A stretch of 64,000 nucleotides of DNA from Blastococcus sp. TF02A-30 (GCF_003319185.1 NZ_QOHJ01000009.1:79795-143794), one strand, 5' to 3'; counted from the stretch's first letter, positions 34,000 through 43,617 are shown. The notes: generated by a model not told the origin, from the sequence alone. Program-made: numbers and translations.

Positions 34000-34705
34000 G
34001 GGACTGCACGCCGGCTACGGCCGGATGACCGTCTTCCGGGACGTCACGCTGGAGGTCGCCCCAGGGGAGATCGTCCTGGTGCTGGGCCCGAACGGGGCCG
34101 GCAAGAGCACGCTGCTCAAGGCCCTCTCGGGCCTGCTGCCCCCGCAGCGGGGCACGCTGAGCCTCGGCGGAGAGGACGTCACCGGCCTCGGCGCCGAGAA
34201 GCTCTCCCGACGCGGGGTCCGGCACGTCCTGGAGGGGCACCGGGTCTTCCCGGAGCTCACCGTGCAGGAGAACCTGCGCCTGGGGCAGCTGGCCCGCCCC
34301 CGGGGCCGGCGGCTGCCCGACGGCGAGGTGGTCGACATGGCCGCCCGGACGTTCCCGATACTCGGCGACAAGCGGGCCCAGCTGGCCCGCAGCCTGTCGG
34401 GCGGGCAGCAGCAGATGCTCGCCCTCGTGCAGGCCTGGGCCGCTCGGCCGGACTACCTGCTCTGCGACGAGCCATCCCTCGGGCTGGCGCAGTCGCTGGT
34501 GCCGGACATCCTGCGGTTCTTCCGCGACCGGGCCGGCGAGGGCATGGGGGTGCTCCTGGTGGAGCAGCTCGTGGACCAGCCGCTGACCATCGCCGACCGG
34601 GTGGTGGTCCTGCGGCAGGGCCGGATCGTCGCCGAGGGCCCGGCCGCCGACTTCACCGACCGCGCGGCGCTCGCCGAGCTGATGCTCGGGCAGGTGTCGG
34701 CGTGA
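33986..34705 (+). CDS. branched-chain amino acid-type ABC ATP-binding protein (LivF-like)
   Basis: A 239-aa ATPase. Walker A GPNGAGKSTLLKALSG, RHVLEGHRVFPELTVQENLR (typical LivF Q-loop region), signature LSGGQQQMLALVQAWA, Walker B YLLCDEPSLGLA, and VLLVEQLVDQ at the H-loop position, where the usual histidine is replaced by Gln/Leu-type residues as in several LivF proteins. ATG 33986 overlaps the fusion gene by 14 bp, ensuring coupled expression. Completes the importer with genes 30024-33999. Confidence 0.92.
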   Translation: MLRAEGLHAGYGRMTVFRDVTLEVAPGEIVLVLGPNGAGKSTLLKALSGLLPPQRGTLSLGGEDVTGLGAEKLSRRGVRHVLEGHRVFPELTVQENLRLGQLARPRGRRLPDGEVVDMAARTFPILGDKRAQLARSLSGGQQQMLALVQAWAARPDYLLCDEPSLGLAQSLVPDILRFFRDRAGEGMGVLLVEQLVDQPLTIADRVVVLRQGRIVAEGPAADFTDRAALAELMLGQVSA

Positions 34706-34859
34706 GGCCCCGGACCGTCCGCCACCCGCACCACCGGTGACCGGCGGGTCGCGGTGGACGGGGCGCCCGCGCTCCGTCCGCCGCCGGCCCCGGTCGCCTG
34801 CGCACAGCTCGACCGCACGGCTCGACGCCGCCGCGCGCCCCAGGAGAGGAACCGACCAG

Positions 34860-36014
34860 ATGGACCTGCGGCTCACACCCGCGCAGACCGACTTCCGCGA
34901 CGAGATCCGCACGTGGCTGGAGGAGAACGTCCCGACGGACAGCTTCCCGCCGCCGTCGACCGAGGAGGGCTTCGCCCGGCACCGCGAGTGGGAGCGCGCC
35001 CTGCACGGCGCGCGGTTCGCCGCCGTGCACTGGCCGGTCGAGTACGGCGGTCGCGGGATGGACCCGGTCAGCACCGCGATCTTCTACGACGAGTACCTGC
35101 GGGCGAACGCCCCGGCCCGGCTGAACCGGCTCGCGCTCGGCCTGGCCGGACCGACCCTCATCGAGCTCGGCGACGCCGACCAGCGCAGCCGCTGGCTGCC
35201 GAGCATGCTCACCTGCGACGACATCTGGTGCCAGGGGTTCAGCGAGCCGGAGGCCGGCAGCGACTTGGCCGGGCTCCGGACCCGCGGCGAGGTCTCCGGT
35301 GACACCGTCCTGGTCAACGGCCAGAAGATCTGGACGTCGCACTCGCGCTTCGCCGACTGGATCTTCGCGCTGGTCCGCACCGATCCGGAGGCGCCCAAGC
35401 ACAAGGGCCTCACCTTCCTGATGATCGACCGGCACAGCCCCGGCGTGGAGGTTCGGCCGATCCGCCAGATGAACCACCAGGCCGACTTCGCCGAGCTGTT
35501 CTTCACCGACGTCGAGGTGCCGGTGGCCAACGTCGTCGGCGGCATCGACAACGGCTGGCGGGTGGCGATGGCCACGCTGACGCACGAGCGCAGCAGCAAC
35601 CTCAACACCGCGGCGCACTTCCACCAGATCCTGGGCGAGGTGCTCGCGCTCGTGCCGGAGAGCCTGCGGGACGACCCGCTGGTCCGGCTGCAGGTCGCCC
35701 GCTTCCACGAGGAGATCGAGGCCTACCGCTACATCACCCTGCGCACGCTGAGCTCGCTGTCGGTCGGCAGGCAGCCCGGCCCGCAGTCGGCGATGGGCAA
35801 GTTGTGGTGGTCGGAGATGCAGACCCGGATCCTCGAGTTCGGCCTGCAGATGCTCGGCGAGCGGGCCGAGCTGCTCGAGCCCACCCCGGGGGAGAAGTCG
35901 GCGCTGGTGCAGAGCTACTGGCTCAGCCGCGCCTCCCACATCTACGCGGGGTCGAACGAGATCCAGCGCAACATCATCTCGGAGCGGGTCCTCGGCCTGC
36001 CGAAGGGGAATTGA
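34860..36014 (+). CDS. acyl-CoA dehydrogenase, medium-size subunit of a pair
   Basis: A 384-aa FAD enzyme. CQGFSEPEAGSDLAGLRTRG and KIWTSHSRFADW are the flavin/substrate blocks; the C-terminal IYAGSNEIQRNIISERVLG has Ala where the MCAD-type catalytic Glu would be, typical of actinobacterial FadE proteins that work as heteromers or use a Glu elsewhere. The smaller acyl-CoA dehydrogenase follows 1 bp later. ATG 34860 has AGGAGAGGAACC upstream; about 150 bp after LivF show no gene. Substrate probably a CoA thioester derived from the imported compound. Confidence 0.9.
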   Translation: MDLRLTPAQTDFRDEIRTWLEENVPTDSFPPPSTEEGFARHREWERALHGARFAAVHWPVEYGGRGMDPVSTAIFYDEYLRANAPARLNRLALGLAGPTLIELGDADQRSRWLPSMLTCDDIWCQGFSEPEAGSDLAGLRTRGEVSGDTVLVNGQKIWTSHSRFADWIFALVRTDPEAPKHKGLTFLMIDRHSPGVEVRPIRQMNHQADFAELFFTDVEVPVANVVGGIDNGWRVAMATLTHERSSNLNTAAHFHQILGEVLALVPESLRDDPLVRLQVARFHEEIEAYRYITLRTLSSLSVGRQPGPQSAMGKLWWSEMQTRILEFGLQMLGERAELLEPTPGEKSALVQSYWLSRASHIYAGSNEIQRNIISERVLGLPKGN

Positions 36015-36015
36015 G

Positions 36016-37035
36016 ATGCACTTCGACCTCGACGACCTGCAGTACGAGTTCCGCGACGCCGTCCGGAAGGTCCTCACCGCGGAGCTGTCGCCCGCCGATC
36101 TCCGCGCGATCTGGGAGCAGGGCCACGACTACTCCAGCACGGTCTGGCCGCACCTCGTGTCGCTCGGCCTCCCGGGGCTGCTGGTCCCGGCCGCGCACGG
36201 GGGTGGGGACGGCGCACCCGTCGACCTGGTCCTGCTGCTGGAGGAGTGCGGCTCCGCCTGCCTCCCCGAGCCGATCGTGGAGACCGCGCTGATCGCACCG
36301 CTGGTGCTCTCCCGCGCCGGGACCGACCAGCACCGGGCGGAGTGGCTCCCGCGGCTGGCGGCCGGCGAGGCGATCGTGGCCACCTGCCTGGGCGAGGACC
36401 GCCTCGTGCCCGACGGGGCGCGCGCCGACGCCGTTCTGGTCCGGCAGGGCGATGAGCTGCACTGGGTCCCGCGGTCCCAGGTGCACGCCACCCCGGTCCA
36501 GGGCATCGACCCGAGCCGGCGGCTGGCCGAGTGCGCGTTCGACCTGGGGCCCGACACGCTGCTGGCCACCGGCCCGGAGGCGGTGCGCGTGGCGCAGGAC
36601 GCCGGCGCGTTCGGCACGGCCGCGCTGCTCGTCGGGCTCGCCCAGCGGCTGACCGGCACCACCCGCGACTACCTCCTGGAGCGGCGCCAGTTCGGCCGCG
36701 TCATCGGGAGCTTCCAGGCGCTCAAGCACCGCCTCGCCGACGTCGCGGTGCAGACCGAAGCAGCCCGGTCGCTGGTCTGGTACGCGTCCTACGCGCTGTC
36801 CGAGAGCACCCCCGACGCCACCCGGGCCGTGCACATGGCCAAGGCGGCCGCCAACGAGGCCGCCTTCGCCGCCAACTACGCCGCCCTCCAGCTGCACGGC
36901 GGCATCGGCTTCACCTGGGAGCACGACCTGCACTTCTGGCTGCAGCGCGGCAAGGCGCTGGAGCGCAGCTTCGGCTCGACCACCCAGCACCGGGCCGCGC
37001 TGGCCGACGAGGTGCTCGCCGAGGTGTGGCGCTGA
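36016..37035 (+). CDS. acyl-CoA dehydrogenase, small partner subunit
   Basis: A 339-aa protein, shorter than canonical enzymes. N-terminal FDLDDLQYEFRDAVRKVL, middle block RRQFGRVIGSFQALKHRLAD, and C-terminal LQLHGGIGFTWEHDLHFWL are recognisable, but the central substrate/flavin block is weak, as in the non-catalytic or flavin-sharing subunit of FadE heterotetramers (mycobacterial FadE28-FadE29, FadE26-FadE27). Overlap-like spacing with both neighbours (1 bp after the larger ACAD; stop TGA overlapping the next ATG) supports joint function. Confidence 0.85.
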   Translation: MHFDLDDLQYEFRDAVRKVLTAELSPADLRAIWEQGHDYSSTVWPHLVSLGLPGLLVPAAHGGGDGAPVDLVLLLEECGSACLPEPIVETALIAPLVLSRAGTDQHRAEWLPRLAAGEAIVATCLGEDRLVPDGARADAVLVRQGDELHWVPRSQVHATPVQGIDPSRRLAECAFDLGPDTLLATGPEAVRVAQDAGAFGTAALLVGLAQRLTGTTRDYLLERRQFGRVIGSFQALKHRLADVAVQTEAARSLVWYASYALSESTPDATRAVHMAKAAANEAAFAANYAALQLHGGIGFTWEHDLHFWLQRGKALERSFGSTTQHRAALADEVLAEVWR

Positions 37036-39173
37036 TGGGCGGCGATGGGCGTTCGCCCGTGGACGTCCTGCTGAACGCGCGCAGCGTCGCGATCGTCGGG
37101 GCGTCGGACAACGGGGTGAAGGCGTCTGGCCGCACCCTGCGCTACCTGCGCACGTACGGCTTCCAGGGCGCGATCTACCCGGTGAACCCGACGCGCAGCA
37201 CGGTGCAGGGCATCCCGGCCCACGCGACCCTTCGTGACCTGCCCGAGCGGCCGGACCTGGCGGTCATCGTCCTGCCCCAGACCGCCGTGGAGGACGCGGT
37301 GCGCGAGTGCGGGGCGGCCGGGATCGGTTTCGCCATCGTCTTCGCGTCCGGGTACTCGGAGATCGGCGCCGAGGGCCGGGTGCTCCAGGAGTCGCTCCGC
37401 GAGGTGGCCGCCGCAGCAGGGGTCCGGATCCTCGGGCCGAACAGCGTCGGTGCCGTCTCGGCGGGCAACGCCCTCACCGCGTCCTTCATGACCGGTCTCG
37501 ACCAGGACCGGTTCACGCTGCAGGACGAGGGCATCGCCTTCGTCTCGCAGAGCGGCGCCATGGGCGGCTTCATCCTCAACCTGGCGCAGTCCAGCGGCAT
37601 GGGCGTGGGCCGCTTCTTCAGCACCGGCAACGAGGTCGACCTCTCCCTGCCCGAGCTGATCCACCAGCTCGTCGACGAGGGCTCGACCAGGGCGGTCCTG
37701 GCCTACGTCGAGGGCATCCGCGACGGCGCGGCCTTCGAACGCGCGCTCGCCCGGGCCACGGCGGAGGAGATCCCGGTCGCCGTCCTCAAGGTGGGCCGCA
37801 CCGCCCGCGGGGCGGCAGCCGCGGCCTCGCACACCGGTGCCCTGGCCGGCTCCGAGGCGGTGTTCGACGGGGTCACCCGGCGGCACGGCGTGCAGCGGGC
37901 GAACGACGTGGAGCACCTGCTCGACCTCGGCCGGGTGTTCGCCGGCACTGCCCGGCCCCGGGGGAACAAGGTCAGCATCGTGACCCTGTCCGGCGGGGCC
38001 GGCGTGCTCATGACCGACTACGCCGAGGACCTCGGTCTCGACGTCTTCCCGTGGGACGCCGAGTGGCGGGCGCGGATGGGCGAGATCCTGCCGTCGTTCG
38101 CCTCCTTCACCAACCCGATCGACACGACCGGGGCCATCGCGAGCGACCCGGACATGCTGCCGAACGCCCTCCGGGTGTGCGCGGCCAACCCCGAGACCGA
38201 CCTGGTGATGGTCCTGCTCGGCAACATGGAGGCCGAGGAGGACCGGGTCTGCGCCGGCATCCTCGAGGTCGCGGCGAGCACGGACAAGCCCGTGCTCGTG
38301 GCCTGGGTGGGCGGCTCCGGCCGGCCGGCCCGGATCCTGTCCGCCGCCGGCGTCCCCACGTTCGGCGAGCCGGTCCGCGCCATGCGGGCGGCCGCCGCGC
38401 TGGTCGCGTTCGCCGGGCACCGGCCGGTCACGCGGCCGGCCGGCGAGGACGCCGGGCTGGGCGCGGAGGAGCTCGCGGTGGTCCGCGCCGCCCGAGCGGC
38501 CGGCCGCCGGTACCTGGACGAGGTGGCCGCCAAGCAGTTCCTGTCCGCCTGCGGAGTCCAGGGGGTCCAGGAGGCGCCCGCCGCGTCGGCCGAGGCGGCG
38601 GTCGAGGCCGCCGACGAACTGGGCTACCCGGTGGTCCTGAAGCTCCTGTCCGACGAGGTCGCGCACAAGTCCGAGCTGGGCGGCGTGCGGCTGGGCCTGA
38701 CCACTCCCGATGCGGTCCGGACGGCGGCGGACGAGGTGCTGGCCGCGGCGGCCGGGCACGGGATCACCGGTGCCCGTGTCGTGGTGCAGCAGCAGCTGGA
38801 CGCCGAGACCGAGCTGATCCTCGGCATGACCGTGGACCCGACGTTCGGCCCGGTCACCATGATCGGTCTCGGCGGCGTCCTCGCCGAGGTGGTGCAGGAC
38901 GTGCAGGTGCGGCCGGCGCCGGTGACCGAGGACGAGGCGCGCGACATGATCGCCGACCTGCGGCTGGTGGAGCTGCTGCGCGGCGTGCGCGGCCGCCGCG
39001 CCGTCGACGAGGCGGCGCTCGCCAAGACCGTCGCCGCGTTCTCCCGCTACACGTGCGGGCTCGACGACCTGGTCGAGTCGGTCGAGATCAACCCGCTGCT
39101 GGTGGACGCCTCCGGGCAGCCGGTCGCCGTCGACGCGCTCGTCGTCCTCGCCGGCCCGGACGGTGCGGCGTGA
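37035..39173 (+). CDS. acyl-CoA synthetase (NDP/ADP-forming), acetate-CoA ligase family
   Basis: A 712-aa fused alpha-beta enzyme. Residues about 10-110 form a CoA-binding Rossmann fold (SVAIVGASDN, GAIYPVNPTR); the succinyl-CoA-ligase-like part contains AAASHTGALAGSEAVFDG, whose His is the phosphohistidine residue of the ADP-forming family; the ATP-grasp part (about 495-712) begins YLDEVAAKQFLSACGV and includes LGYPVVLKLLSDEVAHKSEL. It activates an acid to its CoA thioester without AMP. ATG 37035 overlaps the preceding TGA (TGATG). Likely supplies the CoA ester for the neighbouring acyl-CoA dehydrogenases. Confidence 0.92.
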   Translation: MGGDGRSPVDVLLNARSVAIVGASDNGVKASGRTLRYLRTYGFQGAIYPVNPTRSTVQGIPAHATLRDLPERPDLAVIVLPQTAVEDAVRECGAAGIGFAIVFASGYSEIGAEGRVLQESLREVAAAAGVRILGPNSVGAVSAGNALTASFMTGLDQDRFTLQDEGIAFVSQSGAMGGFILNLAQSSGMGVGRFFSTGNEVDLSLPELIHQLVDEGSTRAVLAYVEGIRDGAAFERALARATAEEIPVAVLKVGRTARGAAAAASHTGALAGSEAVFDGVTRRHGVQRANDVEHLLDLGRVFAGTARPRGNKVSIVTLSGGAGVLMTDYAEDLGLDVFPWDAEWRARMGEILPSFASFTNPIDTTGAIASDPDMLPNALRVCAANPETDLVMVLLGNMEAEEDRVCAGILEVAASTDKPVLVAWVGGSGRPARILSAAGVPTFGEPVRAMRAAAALVAFAGHRPVTRPAGEDAGLGAEELAVVRAARAAGRRYLDEVAAKQFLSACGVQGVQEAPAASAEAAVEAADELGYPVVLKLLSDEVAHKSELGGVRLGLTTPDAVRTAADEVLAAAAGHGITGARVVVQQQLDAETELILGMTVDPTFGPVTMIGLGGVLAEVVQDVQVRPAPVTEDEARDMIADLRLVELLRGVRGRRAVDEAALAKTVAAFSRYTCGLDDLVESVEINPLLVDASGQPVAVDALVVLAGPDGAA

Positions 39174-39928
39174 GCGCCGCCCGGCGGTGCGCCGTCGTGA
39201 CCGGCGGCGCGCGCGGGATCGGCGAGGCGATCACGAGGAACCTGCTCGCCCGCGGCACGGACGTCGTCGTCGCCGACCTGGACGAGGCCGCGATCGCGGA
39301 CTTCCGCCCGCCGGCCGACGCGGCCGGCCGGGTCACCCTCGTCACGGCCGACGTCGCGGAGGAGGGCGACTGGCACCGCGTTCTCGACGTCGCGCGGTCG
39401 GCCTACGGGCCGGTGACCGTGCTGGTGAACAACGCGGCCATCTCCCCCAAGCGCGACGGGCAGCGGACGCCGAGCAGCGAGATGCCGCTCGACGAGTGGA
39501 ACCGGGTGCTGGCCGTCAACCTCACCGGCGCCTTCCTGGGCGCCAAGCTCGTGCACCCCGGGATGAAGGCCGCCGGTTGGGGGCGCATCGTCAACATCTC
39601 CTCCCAGGCGGCCCGCACCGGCGCCCGCGTCGCCGGGGTGCACTACGGCGCGACGAAGGCCGCGCTGCTCGGCCTCACCCGCACCCTGGCCTTCGAGTAC
39701 GGCCCCGACGGGATCACCGTCAACGCCGTCACCCCCGGCCGCATCATGACGCCGATGGCGGCCGCCGTGGCCGACGAGGTTAACCAGGCGATGCGGGCCG
39801 GCATCCCCGTCGGCCGCCTCGGCACGCCCGAGGACACCGCCGCCGTCGTGGGCTTCCTCGCCTCCGACGAGGCGGGCTTCGTGAACGGCGCGACCGTCGA
39901 CGCCAACGGAGGCAGCTGGATGGGCTGA
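39170..39928 (+). CDS. short-chain dehydrogenase/reductase (SDR)
   Basis: A 252-aa classical SDR. CAVVTGGARGIGEAITRNL binds the dinucleotide, LVNNAAISPKR is the NNAG-type loop, and the active site is NISSQAARTGARVAGVHYGA with TK following (Ser, Tyr-x-x-x-Lys). ENDs with VNGATVDANGGSWMG, a family-typical tail. GTG 39170 overlaps the preceding stop (GTGA). FabG-like proteins in this position usually oxidise a secondary alcohol to a ketone or act on 3-hydroxyacyl-CoA; the pairing with a Baeyer-Villiger monooxygenase 42 bp downstream favours ketone formation (inference). Confidence 0.88.
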   Translation: MSAARRCAVVTGGARGIGEAITRNLLARGTDVVVADLDEAAIADFRPPADAAGRVTLVTADVAEEGDWHRVLDVARSAYGPVTVLVNNAAISPKRDGQRTPSSEMPLDEWNRVLAVNLTGAFLGAKLVHPGMKAAGWGRIVNISSQAARTGARVAGVHYGATKAALLGLTRTLAFEYGPDGITVNAVTPGRIMTPMAAAVADEVNQAMRAGIPVGRLGTPEDTAAVVGFLASDEAGFVNGATVDANGGSWMG

Positions 39929-39969
39929 GGCCCCCGGCACGCGACACCCGTCCGCGAGGACGGCCCCTG

Positions 39970-41901
39970 ATGCACGACCCTGAGATGGAGGACCGGTCAG
40001 ACATGGACGACGAGTACACCGAGGCCCGGATTCGCACCGCGCTCGAGAGCGCGAACCTCAACGTCCTCCGGCTCGCCCTGTACCAGGCCACGGGTGACCC
40101 GGAGCTCGCGGCGATGGAGGTCGTGCGCATCCCGCTGCGCGGTGGCGCGTTCTTCGGCTACCTCGTGGCCGACCAGCACCACGAGGCCATCAAGGAGAAG
40201 GCGCTGCGCTTCCTGCTGCAGCGCCCGGACGTGCACGACGTGCGCATCCCCGCCGACGACGAGCTGCGCGCCATGATGGCCCTGCTCACCGGGGAGGAGC
40301 TCTCCGACAGCGAGTTCCGGTTCGGCCGCGAGGAGCTCGCCCTCGAGCCCTTCCCGCGGCGGGCGTACTGGTCGGGCGAGCGACCGGCGGCCGCGGACGA
40401 CGTCCGGGTGGTCATCGTCGGCGCGGGGGCCAGCGGCATCGCCGCGGCCATCCAGTTCGAGCTGCTGGGCATCCCGTACGCGATCTACGAACGGCAGTCC
40501 GAGATCGGCGGCACCTGGAACCTCAACCGCTACCCCGACGCGCGCGTCGACACCAGCAGCTTCCTGTACCAGTTCAAGTTCGAGAAGAACTACCCGTGGA
40601 CGGAGTACTTCGCCTCCCAGGTCGAGGTGAAGCGCTACCTCGAGCACGTGGCCAGGAAGTACGGCGTCCACGACAAGATCCGGTTCGACGTCGAGGTGAC
40701 CAGGGCGCACTTCGACGAGGCGGGGTCGCGGTGGCGGCTGGAGCTCGTCCGGGACGGCGCCGTCGAGCAGCTGACGGCGGACGTCGTGGTGAGCGCCGCC
40801 GGCCTGTTCAGCACGCCGAAGTTTCCCGACATCCCGGGGGTCGACGAGTACGAGGGCCAGCTGTTCCACACCACCGCCTGGGGCATCGACTACGACGCCA
40901 CCGGGCGGCGCATCGCGGTGATCGGCAATGGCTCGACCGGCGTGCAGCTGGTGCCCAAGCTGGCGCAGACCGCCGACCAGCTCTACGCGTTCCAGCGCAC
41001 GCCGCAGTGGATCTCGCCCATGGAGAACTACCGCGAGCAGATCACCCCGGACATCCGCTGGCTGTTCGACCACGTGCCCTACTACTGGAACTGGTTCTGC
41101 TACTCGAGCCAGGTGACCAGCTCGGGGATGCAGGGCGCCCAGGTCTACGACCGCGAGTGGCAGAAGGCGGGCGGCAGGATCAGCGAACGCAACGACGGGA
41201 TGCGCGCCATCCTCACCGAGTACATCCGTGGCAAGGTCGGTCACGACCCCGACCTCCTGGCCAAGTGCCTGCCGGACTACGCGCCGCTGGCCCGCCGGCT
41301 GGTCGTCGACAACGGCTGGTACGACGCGCTGCTCCAGGACAACGTCGAGCTCGTGACCGAGCCGATCAGCCGCCTCACCGCCAAGGGCATCGCCACCGCC
41401 GACGGCGAGGTGCGCGAGGTCGACACGATCGTCTTCGCGGCCGGATTCGAGGTCACGAAGTACATGTGGCCGACGGAGTACGTGGGCCGCGGCGGCGTCC
41501 GCATGGAGGACCTCTGGGAGAAGGACGGGCCCCGGGCCCACCTGGGCCTGGTCGTCCCGGGCTTCCCCAACCTCTTCATCTTCTACGGGCCCAACTCCCA
41601 GCCGCGGGCCGGCGCCTTCCTCTCCTGGATCGAGATCTGGGCGCGCTACACCGCGCAGGCCGTGGCGGACCTGCTCGAGTCCGGGCACCGGACGATGGAG
41701 GTCAAGGAGGAGGTCTTCGAGGAGTACAACGCCCGCCTCGACGCGGCCCACTCCGAGCTCATCTGGGCCACCGAGGGCCCGGTCGGGAAGAACTACTACG
41801 TCAACGCGCACGGGCGGCAGAACGTGAACGTGCCGTTCGCCAACCACGAGTACTTCGAGATGGTCGCCGCGCCCGACCTCGACCAGTTCCACGTCCGGTG
41901 A
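39970..41901 (+). CDS. Baeyer-Villiger-type flavin monooxygenase (HAPMO-like)
   Basis: A 643-aa flavoprotein monooxygenase, about 100-130 residues longer than cyclohexanone monooxygenase because of an N-terminal helical extension (1-135), as in 4-hydroxyacetophenone monooxygenase. FAD site VVIVGAGASGIAAAIQFELL, then RYPDARVDTSSFLYQFKF, the Baeyer-Villiger fingerprint YEGQLFHTTAWGID (consensus FxGxxxHTxxW), and the NADPH site RIAVIGNGSTGVQLVPKL. It would insert oxygen next to a ketone carbonyl, giving an ester or lactone. Alternative start ATG 40003 (MDDEYTEARI). The key ring-opening step of the cluster, by inference. Confidence 0.9.
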   Translation: MHDPEMEDRSDMDDEYTEARIRTALESANLNVLRLALYQATGDPELAAMEVVRIPLRGGAFFGYLVADQHHEAIKEKALRFLLQRPDVHDVRIPADDELRAMMALLTGEELSDSEFRFGREELALEPFPRRAYWSGERPAAADDVRVVIVGAGASGIAAAIQFELLGIPYAIYERQSEIGGTWNLNRYPDARVDTSSFLYQFKFEKNYPWTEYFASQVEVKRYLEHVARKYGVHDKIRFDVEVTRAHFDEAGSRWRLELVRDGAVEQLTADVVVSAAGLFSTPKFPDIPGVDEYEGQLFHTTAWGIDYDATGRRIAVIGNGSTGVQLVPKLAQTADQLYAFQRTPQWISPMENYREQITPDIRWLFDHVPYYWNWFCYSSQVTSSGMQGAQVYDREWQKAGGRISERNDGMRAILTEYIRGKVGHDPDLLAKCLPDYAPLARRLVVDNGWYDALLQDNVELVTEPISRLTAKGIATADGEVREVDTIVFAAGFEVTKYMWPTEYVGRGGVRMEDLWEKDGPRAHLGLVVPGFPNLFIFYGPNSQPRAGAFLSWIEIWARYTAQAVADLLESGHRTMEVKEEVFEEYNARLDAAHSELIWATEGPVGKNYYVNAHGRQNVNVPFANHEYFEMVAAPDLDQFHVR

Positions 41902-41988
41902 CGCGGGACCAGGTGCACGCCGTCCCGCGGGACGCCATCGACGAGTGCGCGCGCCCGGGCGGGCCGCGCCGTGGGGAGAGGAACTGAC

Positions 41989-42771
41989 ATGGAGACGTTG
42001 ATCGTCGAGCGGGCGGACGGCGTGGCGACGGTGAGCTTGAACCGGCCACCGGTCAACGCGGTCACCCGGCAGATGCAGCTGGAGCTGCGCGAGGCTTTCG
42101 ACTCGCTGTCCGAGGACCGGCAGGTGGGTGCGGTCGTGCTGGCCGCCGAGGGCGAGCGCGCGTTCTGCGGGGGGATCGACCTCAAGGAGACGGCGGCGCA
42201 GCAGTCGCCGGCGGACCTGCCGCTGCAGAACACCACCAACCCCGGCTGGGAGTGGCGGGCGGCCCAGCACGCCATCCGCCACTGCGCCGTCCCGGTCATC
42301 GCGGCCGTCGACGGCCCGGCGATCGGTGCCGGCTTCGGCATGGTCGGCGTGTGCGACATCATCATCGCCTCCAGCCGCGCCAGCTTCGGGCTGACCGAGA
42401 TCAACGTCGGCCTGCTGGGTGGTGCGAGCAAGGCCATGAACATGCTCGGGCCGCGCAAGGCCCGGATGATGATGTTCACCGGCCGGCTGCAGCCCGCCGA
42501 GGAGCTGCACCGCCTCGGGGCCGTGGAGGAGGTCGTGGCGCCGGGTGAGGCCCGGGCCCGCGCGCTGGCCATCGCCGCCGAGATCGCCGGCAAGAGCCCG
42601 CTGGCCGTCCGGCTGGCCAAGGAGTCGATCGTCCGCATCGAGGGCGACGAGATGGAGCGGCAGTACCGCACCGAGTGGGACTACACCAACCGGTTGCGGG
42701 GCTTCGACGACTCGCGCGAGGCCATGGCTGCGTACCTGGAGAAGCGCCGGCCGAACTGGACCTTCTCGTGA
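41989..42771 (+). CDS. enoyl-CoA hydratase/isomerase (crotonase family)
   Basis: A 260-aa crotonase-fold protein. LVIERADGVATVSLNRPPVN opening; oxyanion-hole strands around VVLAAEGERAFCGGIDLKE and AAVDGPAIGAGFGMVGVCDI; EINVGLLGGASKAMNMLG replaces the usual catalytic Glu region, with Glu in LTEINVG available. It hydrates enoyl-CoA in beta-oxidation or acts as isomerase or C-C hydrolase, so the exact reaction is open. Coupled to the next SDR by GTGA overlap at 42768. Confidence 0.9.
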   Translation: METLIVERADGVATVSLNRPPVNAVTRQMQLELREAFDSLSEDRQVGAVVLAAEGERAFCGGIDLKETAAQQSPADLPLQNTTNPGWEWRAAQHAIRHCAVPVIAAVDGPAIGAGFGMVGVCDIIIASSRASFGLTEINVGLLGGASKAMNMLGPRKARMMMFTGRLQPAEELHRLGAVEEVVAPGEARARALAIAAEIAGKSPLAVRLAKESIVRIEGDEMERQYRTEWDYTNRLRGFDDSREAMAAYLEKRRPNWTFS

Positions 42772-43541
42772 CCGCGCAGGGCAGCACGGGTGCGCGGGAC
42801 ATGGCCGGCCGGGTGGCCCTCGTCACCGGGGCCGCCAGCGGCATCGGCCTGTCGACCAGCAGGCTGCTCGCCGAGCGCGGGGCTGACGTCGTCGTCGTGG
42901 ACCGGGACGCCGCCGGGTGCGACGCGGCCGTCGCCGCGTTGCAGGCCACGGGCCAACGCGCCTGGGCGGTGCCGGCCGACGTCGGCGACGAGGCCGCGGT
43001 CGAGGCGGCCGCCCGGCGGGCGCTGGAGGAGGCCGGGCAGGTCGACGTCCTCGTCAACAACGCCGGGATCACCGCGCTCGCCGCTCCGCTGTGGGAGACC
43101 AGCACCGAGACGTTCGAGGCGATGTGGCGGGTGCACCTGATGGGCACCTTCTTCTTCTGCCGGGCGCTCGTCCCGCACATGATCGAACGGGGTTACGGGC
43201 GGATCGTGAACGTGGCCAGCGTCGCCGGCAAGGAGGGCAACACCGGCAGCAGCGCCTACTCCTCCGCCAAGGCGGGCGTCATCGGGCTCACCAAGTCGCT
43301 GGGGAAGGAGCTGGCCACCACCGGCGTGCTGGTCAACGCCGTCACCCCCGGGATCATCAACACCCCGATCATGGCGAGCGCGACGCCCGAGCACGTGGCG
43401 CGGCTGCAGGCCAAGATCCCGATGGGCCGGGCCGGTGAGCCCGAGGAGATCGCCGAGCTCATCGCGTGGCTGTCCTCCTCCCGGTGCTCCTTCTCCACGG
43501 CCGCCGTCTTCGACGTCAGCGGCGGCCGGACGACGTACTGA
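42768..43541 (+). CDS. short-chain dehydrogenase/reductase (SDR)
   Basis: A 257-aa classical SDR. VALVTGAASGIGLSTSRLLA, VDVLVNNAGITALAAPL, and the catalytic IVNVASVAGKEGNTGSSAYS with SAKAG. GTG 42768 overlaps the preceding stop (GTGA), giving MTAQGSTGARDMAGRVALVT. 3-oxoacyl-ACP reductase-like; probably an NAD-dependent oxidation of a hydroxyacyl-CoA or hydroxy intermediate in the catabolic cluster, as inferred from neighbours. Confidence 0.88.
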   Translation: MTAQGSTGARDMAGRVALVTGAASGIGLSTSRLLAERGADVVVVDRDAAGCDAAVAALQATGQRAWAVPADVGDEAAVEAAARRALEEAGQVDVLVNNAGITALAAPLWETSTETFEAMWRVHLMGTFFFCRALVPHMIERGYGRIVNVASVAGKEGNTGSSAYSSAKAGVIGLTKSLGKELATTGVLVNAVTPGIINTPIMASATPEHVARLQAKIPMGRAGEPEEIAELIAWLSSSRCSFSTAAVFDVSGGRTTY

Positions 43542-43617
43542 GGCTCCCGGTGCCCCGGCTGACCGCGCGCCGGGGCGCCGGGCCCGTCCCTCCCCTTCGG
43601 AAAGGCTCGGCAGCAGC

